A stretch of 64,000 bases of DNA, from positions 62,001-126,000 of the forward strand of contig CAVWQE010000006.1 in NCBI GenBank assembly GCA_963757135.1, given 5' to 3'. This stretch comes from Gp1-AA145 sp963757135 (GTDB lineage Bacteria > Acidobacteriota > Terriglobia > Terriglobales > Acidobacteriaceae). The translations under genes were made by a program, and so were the position numbers. The first letter of the stretch is position 1, and every line of letters begins with the position of its first letter. The notes under the pieces are model-generated. The model worked only from the letters and a program-made list of their open reading frames with translations. It was not told where the DNA came from and searched no databases. Below, in pieces: positions 54,213 through 62,403 of this stretch.

Positions 54213-54421
54213 CCGCGAACCCATATACAAAATGCTCAAAGAATATCTGCGAAGGTGTGTGCGGCCTGATTTTTCGGGACCAAATATATTCCTCAATGGA
54301 AAATATTTTCTGGTTTGCCGACTATCCAGAACCATAGCATCCTCCACCCTCCTGATTTTTGGCCACTGCCACACTGGTCTTTTTGCGAATTCTGCCGACA
54401 CTTTGGTGACATGGTTGGCAA
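54213..54421. repeat. DR2 repeat, copy 2
   Basis: Aligns with 48541-48751 over about 200 bp, the inner 120 bp nearly exact (GGTTTGCCGACTATCCAGAA, CCATAGCATCCTCCACCCTC). The flanks diverge on both sides. Confidence 0.8.
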
Positions 54422-54561
54422 GTTGAAGGCGCGAGCCGGAGTGCGACTGCTCGCCAGAACTTCGAGGAGGGCATGAACGTTCTTGTGGGGGACGTGAAGC
54501 AGCTGACAGCGGGGCCACGATAGACGGTCATCGAATGATGTACCTTGCCTCAGTGTTGTGA

Positions 54562-54620
54562 TTGATTTCACTCAAAATGCCCCGGCCGCCGGAGTTTGAG
54601 TGTAATAGAGATCTATCGCC
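54562..54620 (+). repeat. DR1 dispersed repeat, subtype b
   Basis: TGATTTCACTCAAAATGCCC, CGGCCGCCGGAGTTTGAGTG, TAATAGAGATCTATCGCCAA. It shares the CTCAAAA...TTTGAG inverted repeat with 2541 and 5791. Confidence 0.65.
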
Positions 54621-54878
54621 AATTGACGAGATAGCGTACCAGTTGGAGTCTCGAATAGCTTCCTGTTTGCCGACGATCCGCCAAGTGGGCTTGAGACGGC
54701 GAATCCTTCTTGTGAGCTCTTCTGGGCAAACCTTCAGTTGGGGGAGTGGGGATCAGGGGCATTTCCCGGACGCCATCGCCCACGCTATTCATCGATGGGT
54801 ACTCAAGCATAGTTGTTGACCTTTTCTCAATAAGCCCGTCTCTCTTGTTGTATTTCCACAGGATGTATTGCATTCTTC

Positions 54879-54893
54879 TGTGGTAGTACCACA
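54879..54893. promoter_or_regulatory. Putative PadR operator
   Basis: TGTGGTAGTACCACA is a perfect 15-bp palindrome (7-1-7), 10 bp before the PadR start codon. It lies in the likely promoter region, so autoregulation of the PadR-ADOP pair is probable. Confidence 0.55.
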
Positions 54894-54903
54894 GGAATGA
54901 TTC

Positions 54904-55251
54904 ATGTCAAAATCCAAACTTGATTTGCTACAGGGCACTTTGGATCTCATGGTGCTCCAGACCCTGGGTTCAATGGGGCCACAGCACGGTTATGGCATTG
55001 CACGGCGCATTGAGCAAGTCAGCGGCAATGAAGTGCTGTTAAACCAGGGAACTATCTACGCATCCCTTGTTCGCCTGCAACAGCGCGAGTGGATTTCCGC
55101 CGAGTGGGGCATGTCCGAAAACAATCGAAAAGCCAAGTTTTATTCGATTACTAAAAAGGGCCGTAAACAACTGGCAGAGGACGCCGCGTATTGGCAGCGT
55201 CTTTCCGATGTGATGGGCCGGGTGCTGGCGATGCAGGGAGAACACAAATGA
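54904..55251 (+). CDS. PadR-family transcriptional regulator
   Basis: 115 residues. 'LDLLQGTLDLMVLQTLGSMG', 'PQHGYGIARRIEQVSGNEVL', 'LNQGTIYASLVRLQQREWIS' and 'YSITKKGRKQL' form the winged helix and the 'GTLY..L.RLE..G' recognition strand of PadR repressors. The short subfamily-2 C-terminal helix (YWQRLSDVMGRVLAM) completes it. The stop overlaps the next gene's start (ATGA). PadR-ADOP pairs are a recurring Acidobacterial unit whose inducer is unknown. Confidence 0.9.
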   Translation: MSKSKLDLLQGTLDLMVLQTLGSMGPQHGYGIARRIEQVSGNEVLLNQGTIYASLVRLQQREWISAEWGMSENNRKAKFYSITKKGRKQLAEDAAYWQRLSDVMGRVLAMQGEHK

Positions 55252-57107
55252 ACTGGGTCAAACTTATACTTCAACGTCTGCGTTCCTCGTTTTCTCACCC
55301 GCAGATAGATCGGGAACTCGACGTGGAGATGGCCTCCCACCTGGAGATTGCGATTGAGGATAACCTGAAGCACGGCATGTCCACCGAAGAGGCCCGCCGC
55401 CAAGCGTTCATCAGGTTTGGAGGAGTGGAGCAGGCAAAGCAGCGGCATCGTGAGGCACGCGGGTTTCAGTCGCTCGACATATTGTTGCAAGACCTGCGCT
55501 ACACATTCCGCACGCTGCGACGCGATCCAGGCTTCGCGGCAATTGCCATCTTGATTCTCGCTCTTGGCATTGGCGCGAATATCGCGGTTTTCAGCGTCGT
55601 CAATACCATCTTGTTGCAGCCATTGCCGTTTCATGATCCGCAGCAATTGGTGTGGATCACCGGTGTTCCAGGAAGAGGCGGCCTCTCTTCGCAAACCTAT
55701 TCGACCGATGCCTATAAAGCATTTCTGTCGCAACAACGTTCCTTTCAGGATGTGACCGGCTATTTTGCTTTTTCGACCAGCGACAACACGCGGCTCATGG
55801 GCCGGGCGGAACCGCTGCTGCTGTCGGGGATTCTTGTAAATGGGAACTTCTTTCAGACACTCGGTGTACAGCCAATACTTGGCCGCCTATTCAGGTCTGA
55901 AGAATCTCAGAGGAATGCCCCTCCAGTGACGTTGTTGAGTTATGCATTTTGGAAACGCCAGTTTGGCGCGGACCCAGACATTGTGGGCAAAGCCGTGAAC
56001 TTCGACGGCCGATCGGTAACGATCGTTGGCGTGCTGCCGGAGACATTTGATTTTGGTTCGGTTTTCTCTCCCGGCTCGAAAGTCGATACTTACGGCCCGG
56101 CAATTTTGGACGACATGGAAGATTGGGGAAATACGCTTGCCCTGATCGGACGTCTTAAACCTGGCGTGAGCATCGGACAGGCACAGGCGGAATCCGATCT
56201 TCTATTCCCGCATCTACTGTTCAGCTTTAAACACCCTGACTGGGGCGGCAACTATACCGGGAAGTTATCGATTCTGAAGGAGTACGTCAGCGGCAAATTG
56301 CGCCGGTCGTTACTTGTACTGTGGTGTGCAGTCGGATTAATCCTGCTGATTGTCTGCGTCAACCTTTCAAACTTGATGTTGGCGCGGGCGGCGGCTCGCA
56401 GCAAAGAATTTGCTATGCGCAGCGCACTTGGAGCGGGGCGTGGACGGTTGGTAAGGCAGCTTCTTACCGAAAGTATACTGCTGTCCGCGATTGGAGCGTT
56501 GCTCGGCTTGGGGTTGGCTTACGGAATTACTTTTTATCTGGCGCATCAGGGTTCGATTGCACTTCCCTTGCTTAGCAGTGTGACTGTGAATGGAAGCGCG
56601 TTGGTTTGGACGCTGCTCATCACCATGGCGACAGCGATTATTTTCGGTCTTGCTCCGGGACTCAAAATGTCGGGCAGTAATTTGCAGGACGCATTGAAAG
56701 ACAGCGGGCAGGGGTTAAGCGAAGGCAAGAAACACGAGACCTTACGCGCGGCGCTGGTCATTTCTGAATTAGCTCTGGCGTGCGTGTTGCTTGTGGGCGC
56801 CGGATTGTTACTGCACAGCTTTCTGCGCGTGTTGGATGTGGATTTGGGATTCGAGCCCAGCCGCACGGCGGCAATCAAGGTTGACTTTGACGATAGTAAA
56901 CCGGAACGTCGCGGGGCTGTTTTGAGCGACATGCTGCAGCGGATTCGCGCGGTTCCCGGGATCGAAGCCGCCGGCATCGCAGACAATCTGCCGCTCGACA
57001 TGAACCGGTCGTGGGGCCTGAGCGCCAAGGGAAAGCAATACCAGCCGGGAGATCTGCCGGCGACATTCGTATATATGGAATACTGGACCTCGCATCCGGA
57101 GCTATAG
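55248..57107 (+). CDS. ADOP-family permease (MacB-like), C-terminally truncated
   Basis: 619 residues from the ATG at 55248, which overlaps the PadR stop by 4 bp. A soluble N-terminal segment ('IDRELDVEMASHLEIAIEDN') precedes the MacB_PCD and FtsX-like permease parts: 'DPGFAAIAILILALGIGANI', 'AVFSVVNTILLQPLPFHDP', then a large periplasmic domain and helices 'LLVLWCAVGLILLIVCVNLS' and 'LIFGLAPGLKMSG'-like segments. ADOP proteins are usually about 800-880 residues with two such halves. This one stops at 'TFVYMEYWTSHPEL', inside the second periplasmic domain, and lacks the last membrane helices, so it is probably non-functional. The tail after 'TFVYM' does not look native. Confidence 0.85.
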   Translation: MNWVKLILQRLRSSFSHPQIDRELDVEMASHLEIAIEDNLKHGMSTEEARRQAFIRFGGVEQAKQRHREARGFQSLDILLQDLRYTFRTLRRDPGFAAIAILILALGIGANIAVFSVVNTILLQPLPFHDPQQLVWITGVPGRGGLSSQTYSTDAYKAFLSQQRSFQDVTGYFAFSTSDNTRLMGRAEPLLLSGILVNGNFFQTLGVQPILGRLFRSEESQRNAPPVTLLSYAFWKRQFGADPDIVGKAVNFDGRSVTIVGVLPETFDFGSVFSPGSKVDTYGPAILDDMEDWGNTLALIGRLKPGVSIGQAQAESDLLFPHLLFSFKHPDWGGNYTGKLSILKEYVSGKLRRSLLVLWCAVGLILLIVCVNLSNLMLARAAARSKEFAMRSALGAGRGRLVRQLLTESILLSAIGALLGLGLAYGITFYLAHQGSIALPLLSSVTVNGSALVWTLLITMATAIIFGLAPGLKMSGSNLQDALKDSGQGLSEGKKHETLRAALVISELALACVLLVGAGLLLHSFLRVLDVDLGFEPSRTAAIKVDFDDSKPERRGAVLSDMLQRIRAVPGIEAAGIADNLPLDMNRSWGLSAKGKQYQPGDLPATFVYMEYWTSHPEL

Positions 57108-57239
57108 GGTGAGTCGCGGCCATGAAGATCCGAAGGCGTATACTGCTGCCCGTATCGCTTCGTTGGGAGTTGGTCTCTGTCGATCCGTCTACAGACAGCA
57201 GAAGAGGAGCCGCGCCAAACGACCGAGCTTCCTGTCGCG
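57108..57239. other. Junction between truncated ADOP gene and histidine kinase
   Basis: No recognisable product. The kinase frame is open from 57124 ('CCPYRFVGSWSLSIRLQTAE'), so its true start is uncertain. Confidence 0.3.
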
Positions 57240-59240
57240 TTGCCATATTCAAGCCCGTCATTGCTCGAATGGGAGGCAAAAGCTCGGGATTTGTGGAAGC
57301 CCGAGAATCAATACGAGTCAGGTTTTTCTTACGCTTTGCAGTTCCTCTTGGCGTTCGCCCTGTACTTCGCAGTAGGCAGGCTTGGTCTTGCAGTTCCATT
57401 CACCAGCGCCAATGTATCTCCGATTTGGCCTGCGGCGGGCGTAGCGGTAGGGCTGCTACTTCTATGGGGCATCCGGATCGCCCCGGCTATTGCCTTCGCT
57501 GCATTCTTGGTCAACTATCTCAGTGCAATTCCTGCGCTGGCGGCTGTCGGCATGGGAGTCGGTAACGCCTCCAGTGCCGTCGCTGCCGCCTATCTTTTGA
57601 AACACTTGTCGGGATTCCAGATTCCGCTATCTCGTCTGCGCGATGTACTGCGACTGGTGATGTTCGGCGCGGTGTTGCCGACCAACATAGCAGCTTTCAT
57701 TGGGGTGAGCGCCCTCGTACTCAGCCACACACGAGCTTGGTCTGGATACGCTTCAGCTTGGCGTATCTGGTGGCTGGGCGATGCGATGGGCGTGGTGATT
57801 GCCGCGCCTCTAGTCCTGAATGGTCGGGATTTGCTCCGACTCTGCCGGGGCTGGCGAGTGCTGGAGCTTTGCTTGGTGTGCTTGGCCGTGCTGGGCGTGT
57901 CGTCGGCAATCTTCGGTCCGTGGGCAGCAGTGCGAGACGATGTATTAGCGTTGGTAGTTTTTCCATTTGTGGTTTGGGCTGCGATCCGGTTTCGTGTTGC
58001 GGGCGCGGCGCTTGCAAGCCTTCTGGTGGCAAGTGTCGCCGTATGGGGAACGTTAAGAGGATTCGGCCCATTTGTAAACCACTCACCACTGCATAACGCC
58101 GTGCTCCTTCAGATATTCATTGCCGTGTCCGCACTGACCGGGCTTGTCCTGGCGGCAGTCATAAGCGAAAGAGAGGACTTCCAAGAGCGCGTCGAGGAAC
58201 GCACCCGCGAACTGGAACAAAAGACAGAACAATTAGCGAACCAGGCCAAGCTGTTGGACTTGGCAAATGATGCCATTCTCGTCCGCAATGCCGAGGGCGG
58301 AATTACCTACTGGAGCAAGGGTGCCGAGCGACTCTATGGCTGGAGGAAGGAAGAAGCCTTCAGCAGAACGACTCACGAGTTGCTTCACACGGAATTCCCG
58401 ACTGATGTCTCTGCGATTCTTGCGCTGGATAGCTGGGAAGGCGAACTTCACCAGAAGCGTCGAGATGGGTTGCCGCTTATGGTTGCGAGCCGTTGGACCA
58501 CGTTGCGGGATCATCAGGGCAAGGCCGTGGGTTGGTTGGAAATCAATACCGACATCACTGCCCGGCACCGGGCCGAAGTAGCCACTCGAAGCCTCAGTCG
58601 TCGAATGTTGAGCTTGGAAGCAGATGAGCGGCGCAGGATTGCAAGAGAGCTACACGACAGTCTGGGACAGTATCTAACAGGCCTCAAAATCAATCTCGAT
58701 CTCTTCTCCAGGGCGGCGAATGAAAAGAGAGCTGCACTGCTCGCGGAATGCTTCCAGATCGCGGATCAGTGCTTGAATGAAACGCGCACGATCTCGCATT
58801 TGCTTCACCCACCGTTGCTTGATGAGGTCGGCATTGGCTCGGCGGTTCGATGGTATGTGGACGGGTTTGCGCAACGCAGCGGGCTGAAGGTGAATCTTGA
58901 TGTGCCGCCCGATCTTCGACGACTCCGTAGAGACACAGAAAACGCCCTTTTTCGGGTTGTGCAGGAAGCCCTCACGAATGTCCATCGTCATTCGGGAGCA
59001 TCAGTAGTGGACGTCCGAGTGAATGTGGATGCCGAGCAAGTTTGGCTTGAAGTCAAAGACAACGGGCGGGGTATGTCTCAGGATAAGCTGCGTGCAGTCG
59101 AGTCCGGTTCCGGAACGGGCGTGGGGCTTGCAGGAATGCGGGAAAGGGTACGCGAGTTGGGTGGCTCAATTACCATTGGATCAAGTCAGACTGGGACACT
59201 GTTGAGGATTTCCATTCCCATCGCCGAGAACATCGAATAG
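57240..59240 (+). CDS. MASE1-PAS hybrid sensor histidine kinase (NarX-type output)
   Basis: About 666 residues from a TTG at 57240. No better start is visible, since no ATG precedes the first helix. The N-terminal MASE1 domain (eight helices, 'FAVGRLGLAVPFTSANVSPI', 'WPAAGVAVGLLLLWGIRI', 'WWLGDAMGVVIAAPLVL') is followed by a coiled coil (EERTRELEQKTEQLANQAK), a PAS domain ('LANDAILVRNAEGGITYWSK', 'GAERLYGW'), HisKA_3 ('RRRIARELHDSLGQYLTGLK', His 472) and HATPase ('VQEALTNVHRHSGAS', 'VKDNGRGMS', 'GVGLAGMRERVRELGGS'). It phosphorylates a NarL-type regulator; the one at 62404 is the obvious candidate. Confidence 0.9.
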   Translation: MPYSSPSLLEWEAKARDLWKPENQYESGFSYALQFLLAFALYFAVGRLGLAVPFTSANVSPIWPAAGVAVGLLLLWGIRIAPAIAFAAFLVNYLSAIPALAAVGMGVGNASSAVAAAYLLKHLSGFQIPLSRLRDVLRLVMFGAVLPTNIAAFIGVSALVLSHTRAWSGYASAWRIWWLGDAMGVVIAAPLVLNGRDLLRLCRGWRVLELCLVCLAVLGVSSAIFGPWAAVRDDVLALVVFPFVVWAAIRFRVAGAALASLLVASVAVWGTLRGFGPFVNHSPLHNAVLLQIFIAVSALTGLVLAAVISEREDFQERVEERTRELEQKTEQLANQAKLLDLANDAILVRNAEGGITYWSKGAERLYGWRKEEAFSRTTHELLHTEFPTDVSAILALDSWEGELHQKRRDGLPLMVASRWTTLRDHQGKAVGWLEINTDITARHRAEVATRSLSRRMLSLEADERRRIARELHDSLGQYLTGLKINLDLFSRAANEKRAALLAECFQIADQCLNETRTISHLLHPPLLDEVGIGSAVRWYVDGFAQRSGLKVNLDVPPDLRRLRRDTENALFRVVQEALTNVHRHSGASVVDVRVNVDAEQVWLEVKDNGRGMSQDKLRAVESGSGTGVGLAGMRERVRELGGSITIGSSQTGTLLRISIPIAENIE

Positions 59241-59562
59241 CCCAGCGCAATAGGTCACAATCCCACACGAGGACCTTTCTGTCGCCTAGTGTCATTCAGA
59301 TTGGCGTAAACAGATGGGATGAGTTCTGCACGGCGCACAGCGCCACAACGATCAATGAAAACGGGAGCCGTTGGCAGTATGCTGTGCCGAGGCGTGTGGT
59401 CCAGAGGTTTTCGACCTTACTGGTGCTTGAGAGCCCGCGGATGAGTTTGACCCGGGACGCGCTTTGGCACAACGGACTGTAGCCTCTCCGTGAGGGGAGA
59501 GCACGCGAGGGAGATTCACCCTATCGGCGCGTCCTGGATCACACGTCAATGGAGGTGTAATC
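59241..59562 (+). other. Leader/left end of IS110-family element C
   Basis: No gene. It holds CCTCTCC-GTGA-GGGGAGAG (hairpin, near 59483). Just before the transposase, CACGTC and GACGTG form a stem whose loop contains GGAGGTGT and the ATG. It could carry a bridge RNA or end-recognition DNA. Confidence 0.45.
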
Positions 59563-60804
59563 ATGGACGTGCTGCATCCGAGATGTTGCGGTTTGGATGT
59601 ACATAAGAGCTCGATTTCTGCTTGCGTTTTGCTGCGGGAAGCGGGACGAGTGCAGAAGCACCAGCGTCGATTTGGCGCGATGACCCAAGATCTGCACGAG
59701 CTTGCCGAATGGCTTCGGCAGTTCGGTGTCACTCAGATAGCGATGGAATCCAGCGGCGTTTATTGGAAGCCAGTTTGGAACATTCTGGAGAGACAGTTCA
59801 CGGTAGTTTTGGCGAATGCGCAGCACATCAAGAATGTGCCGGGTCGCAAGACCGACCAGAAGGATGCAGAATGGATTGCACAGTTGCTGCAGTACGGTCT
59901 TCTGCGGCCCAGCTATGTGCCCTGCGAAATCATCCGCGATCTACGCGACCTGACAAGGATGCGGGCGAGTCTGTCTCAGGAAGCTTCGCGCATCAGTAGT
60001 CGAATTCAGAAGGTGCTCGAAGACGCCAACGTAAAACTGGCGAGCGTGGCGACCAACGTTCTCGGTAAGAGTGGACGGGCAATGCTGGAGGACATCATCA
60101 GCGGTGAGGATGATCCCGAGCACCTCGCCTCTCTCGCCCTGGGTCATTTGCGCGTGAAGACTCCACAATTAAGACTGGCTCTAGAAGGAAAGATCCGTTC
60201 CCATCATCGTTTTTTGCTGCGGCGGTTACTGGATCAAATACAGTTTGTGGAACACGAAATTGCGTTGCTCGACGAACGCATGGAGGACATCGGCCGACAA
60301 AGACCGGACCTGGGGCAAGCGGTTGCTCGCTGGGACACGATACCGGGGATCGATCGCGTGGCAGCGTGGGCTCTTCTAGCCGAAATAGGTGACAACATGG
60401 GGCAGTTTCCAACAGCTGAGCATCTGGCCAGTTGGGCCGCGCTATGCCCCGGCAATCACGAAAGCGCGGGCAAGCGTTTGCGCGGTACAACTCGTCAAGG
60501 GAGCCCATGGTTGTGCCGCATGGCTTGTCAATGCGCCTGGGCTGCCGCGCGAACTAAGAACACTTACTTGTCCTCGCAGTTCAGACGCTTGGCCGCGAGG
60601 CGCGGCAAGAAAAGAGCCATCATCGCGGTGGCCCATAGCCTCATAGTCATTGGCTATCACTTGCAGAAGAACCACAGCGACTACGACGATCTCGGCGGAA
60701 ATTACTTCGATCGCATCCACTCCGACGGTCTAAAGCGGTACTTGGTGAAGCGGCTCCAACAACTCGGGCACAAGGTAACCCTAGAGCCGATTGAAGCTGC
60801 TTAA
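59563..60804 (+). CDS. IS110-family transposase, intact (element C)
   Basis: 413 residues, preceded by GGAGGTG at 8 nt. RuvC-like domain: 'CCGLDVHKSSISACVL' (Asp), 'QIAMESSGVYWKPVWNILE' (Glu), 'GRKTDQKDAEWIAQLLQYGL' (Asp pair). The Transposase_20 domain reads 'WDTIPGIDRVAAWALLAEIG' and 'LASWAALCPGNHESAGKRLR' with the conserved Ser. It is longer than the 26689 type and in a different sequence group. The genes to the left (kinase) and right (second transposase) are intact, so it has not broken a visible gene. It is likely active. Confidence 0.93.
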   Translation: MDVLHPRCCGLDVHKSSISACVLLREAGRVQKHQRRFGAMTQDLHELAEWLRQFGVTQIAMESSGVYWKPVWNILERQFTVVLANAQHIKNVPGRKTDQKDAEWIAQLLQYGLLRPSYVPCEIIRDLRDLTRMRASLSQEASRISSRIQKVLEDANVKLASVATNVLGKSGRAMLEDIISGEDDPEHLASLALGHLRVKTPQLRLALEGKIRSHHRFLLRRLLDQIQFVEHEIALLDERMEDIGRQRPDLGQAVARWDTIPGIDRVAAWALLAEIGDNMGQFPTAEHLASWAALCPGNHESAGKRLRGTTRQGSPWLCRMACQCAWAAARTKNTYLSSQFRRLAARRGKKRAIIAVAHSLIVIGYHLQKNHSDYDDLGGNYFDRIHSDGLKRYLVKRLQQLGHKVTLEPIEAA

Positions 60805-60839
60805 TCCTCCGCTTCCCCAAGCGGTTTTCGAGGGAGAAG

Positions 60840-60914
60840 GCCGGTCTCCGACGGGATGCTGTACGCTCCCAAGTTATCGACGTGCTTTAAGCACAAGAGA
60901 TAAAGGAGACCGGC
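60840..60914 (+). promoter_or_regulatory. SD-pairing hairpin before IS110-family transposase D
   Basis: GCCGGTCTCC (60840-60849) pairs perfectly with GGAGACCGGC (60905-60914), whose GGAG is the ribosome-binding site right before the ATG at 60916. Inside are TTATC/GATAA and GTGCTT-T-AAGCAC stems. Confidence 0.75.
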
Positions 60915-60915
60915 A

Positions 60916-62019
60916 ATGAAGAAGGTTAGCACCGTAGCGGCGAAGCAGAGCAGTGATTTTTCTAACCAGAGGTTGACGATCGGTTTGGATCTGGGCGATT
61001 GCTCCCGTCACTACTGCGTTCTGGAGGAAGCGGGTCGAATCCTCCTAGAGAGCAAAGTTTCCACGAGCCCCAATGCGATGAGGACGGTGTTCGGGGCGAT
61101 GGCGCGCAGTCGGATGGCGCTGGAAACCGGGACGCATTCGCCGTGGGTGAGTCGGCTTCTGAGTAAGCTCGGGCATGAAGTGATCGTGGCGCATGCGCGC
61201 AACGTGCGGCTGATCGGGGAGAGCCGGCGCAAAGACGATCGGCTGGATGCGCAAACTCTGGCGCGGCTGGCGCGCGTCGATCCCGAGTTGCTGTGTCCGG
61301 TGAAACATCGCAGCGTGAAAGCGCAAGCGGATCTGACTGTGATCCGGGCACGAGCGGGCCTGGTGCGAGCGCGCACGGCGCTAGTGAACGCCGCACGCGG
61401 GCTGGCGAAGAGCTACGGCGAACGCTTGCGCGGCTGCAACGTGCGCAACATGAACCCGGAGAAAGCCGAGGGGCTCAGTCCGGAGTTGCAAGCCGCACTG
61501 GAGCCGTTACTGGTGGCACTCGAGTGCTTGAGCGAGCAGATTCGTGAGTACAACGAGCGCATCGAGAAGTTGGCGCAACAGAGCTATCCCCAGGTGGCGC
61601 TGCTGAAGCAGGTGAAGGGAGTGGGCACACTGATCGCGCTGACCTTTTTGCTGACGCTGGAAGATCCGTATCGTTTTCGCAAGACCCGCGACGTGGGCTG
61701 CTATCTGGGGCTGCAGCCCGGACGAAGAAACTCCGGGCAAAGCGAGCCACAGATGCACATCAGCAAGGAAGGCGATCCGTATCTGAGGACGTTGTTGGTG
61801 CAAGGAGCACAGCACATCTTGGGTCCGTTCGGTCCTGACTGTGATCTCAGGCGCTGGGGCCTGAAACTGGCCGAACGTGGAGGGAGGAACAGCAAGAAGC
61901 GAGCCATCGTGGCGACCGCGAGAAAGCTGGCGGTGTTGCTGCATCATCTGTGGGTGAGCGGAGAAGTGTACGAACCGCTGCACAACAGCAGCTCAACGAC
62001 AATGGCCGCAGCGGCATAA
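60916..62019 (+). CDS. IS110/IS1111-type transposase, intact (element D)
   Basis: 367 residues. 'LTIGLDLGDCSRHYCVLEEA' (Asp), 'SRMALETGTHSPWVSRLLSK' (Glu), 'SRRKDDRLDAQTLARLARVD' (Asp pair), then Transposase_20 'LLKQVKGVGTLIALTFLLTL', 'GCYLGLQPGRRNSGQSEPQM' with the Ser. The C-terminus 'AIVATARKLAVLLHHLWVSG' is complete. It is a third sequence type. A decayed relative lies at 42917-43388. Element C ends just before it, so two different IS are stacked. The conserved non-coding flank continues downstream. Confidence 0.93.
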   Translation: MKKVSTVAAKQSSDFSNQRLTIGLDLGDCSRHYCVLEEAGRILLESKVSTSPNAMRTVFGAMARSRMALETGTHSPWVSRLLSKLGHEVIVAHARNVRLIGESRRKDDRLDAQTLARLARVDPELLCPVKHRSVKAQADLTVIRARAGLVRARTALVNAARGLAKSYGERLRGCNVRNMNPEKAEGLSPELQAALEPLLVALECLSEQIREYNERIEKLAQQSYPQVALLKQVKGVGTLIALTFLLTLEDPYRFRKTRDVGCYLGLQPGRRNSGQSEPQMHISKEGDPYLRTLLVQGAQHILGPFGPDCDLRRWGLKLAERGGRNSKKRAIVATARKLAVLLHHLWVSGEVYEPLHNSSSTTMAAAA

Positions 62020-62310
62020 AAACAAAACCGTTCCAGGAAGAGAAAAGACAAAAGCCCAAAGCCGAGTTCCGGTGACTGCGTCTATCGCCTGGCCCGACCT
62101 TCATCTTCCGAGATGGAGTAGAGGTCGACTAACAGGTGGCAGCACCGGCTGAAACGAGAACGCCCAACTTGCACCGAGCGAAATGAAGATCGCTCACCAG
62201 AGTGCGGATGGAAGCATGGCGACAGTGGCTAACTCGGCCGGAGAAAAACCTTGTCCAATGAAAAAAACAACAGAACCCACTTGACTCCGACCAGCCTTCT
62301 CATGGAAGGC
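62020..62310 (+). ncRNA. Conserved 3' non-coding region of element D, candidate bridge RNA
   Basis: About 290 nt that align with 43389-43663 after the decayed copy: AAAGCCGAGTTCCGGTGACT, ACAGGTGGCAGCACCGGCTG, CCCAACTTGCACCGAGCGAA, AGAGTGCGGATGGAAGC, then CCTTC-TCATG-GAAGG at the end. IS1111-type members carry the bridge RNA on this side of the gene. No ORF runs through it. Confidence 0.5.
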
Positions 62311-62352
62311 ATTATCGCAACTTTGCGCTTTTCGTTCGCCTTTTTCGGCATC
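62311..62352 (+). repeat. DR1 module A at the end of element D
   Basis: ATTATCGCAACTTTGCGCTT, TTCGTTCGCCTTTTTCGGCA. It begins directly after the IS 3' flank and lacks the AGGCGTTT segment of the consensus. Confidence 0.75.
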
Positions 62353-62403
62353 TATCAACAACTGACCAAAGGCGCCGGACTGCTGAAACAAGCGATAAAT
62401 CAC

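Noticed and set aside
513..62352. A RAYT (REP-associated tyrosine transposase) that would mobilise DR1
   Set aside because: No protein with the Y1 HUH motif is present in the window, so DR1 cannot be tied to a RAYT here.
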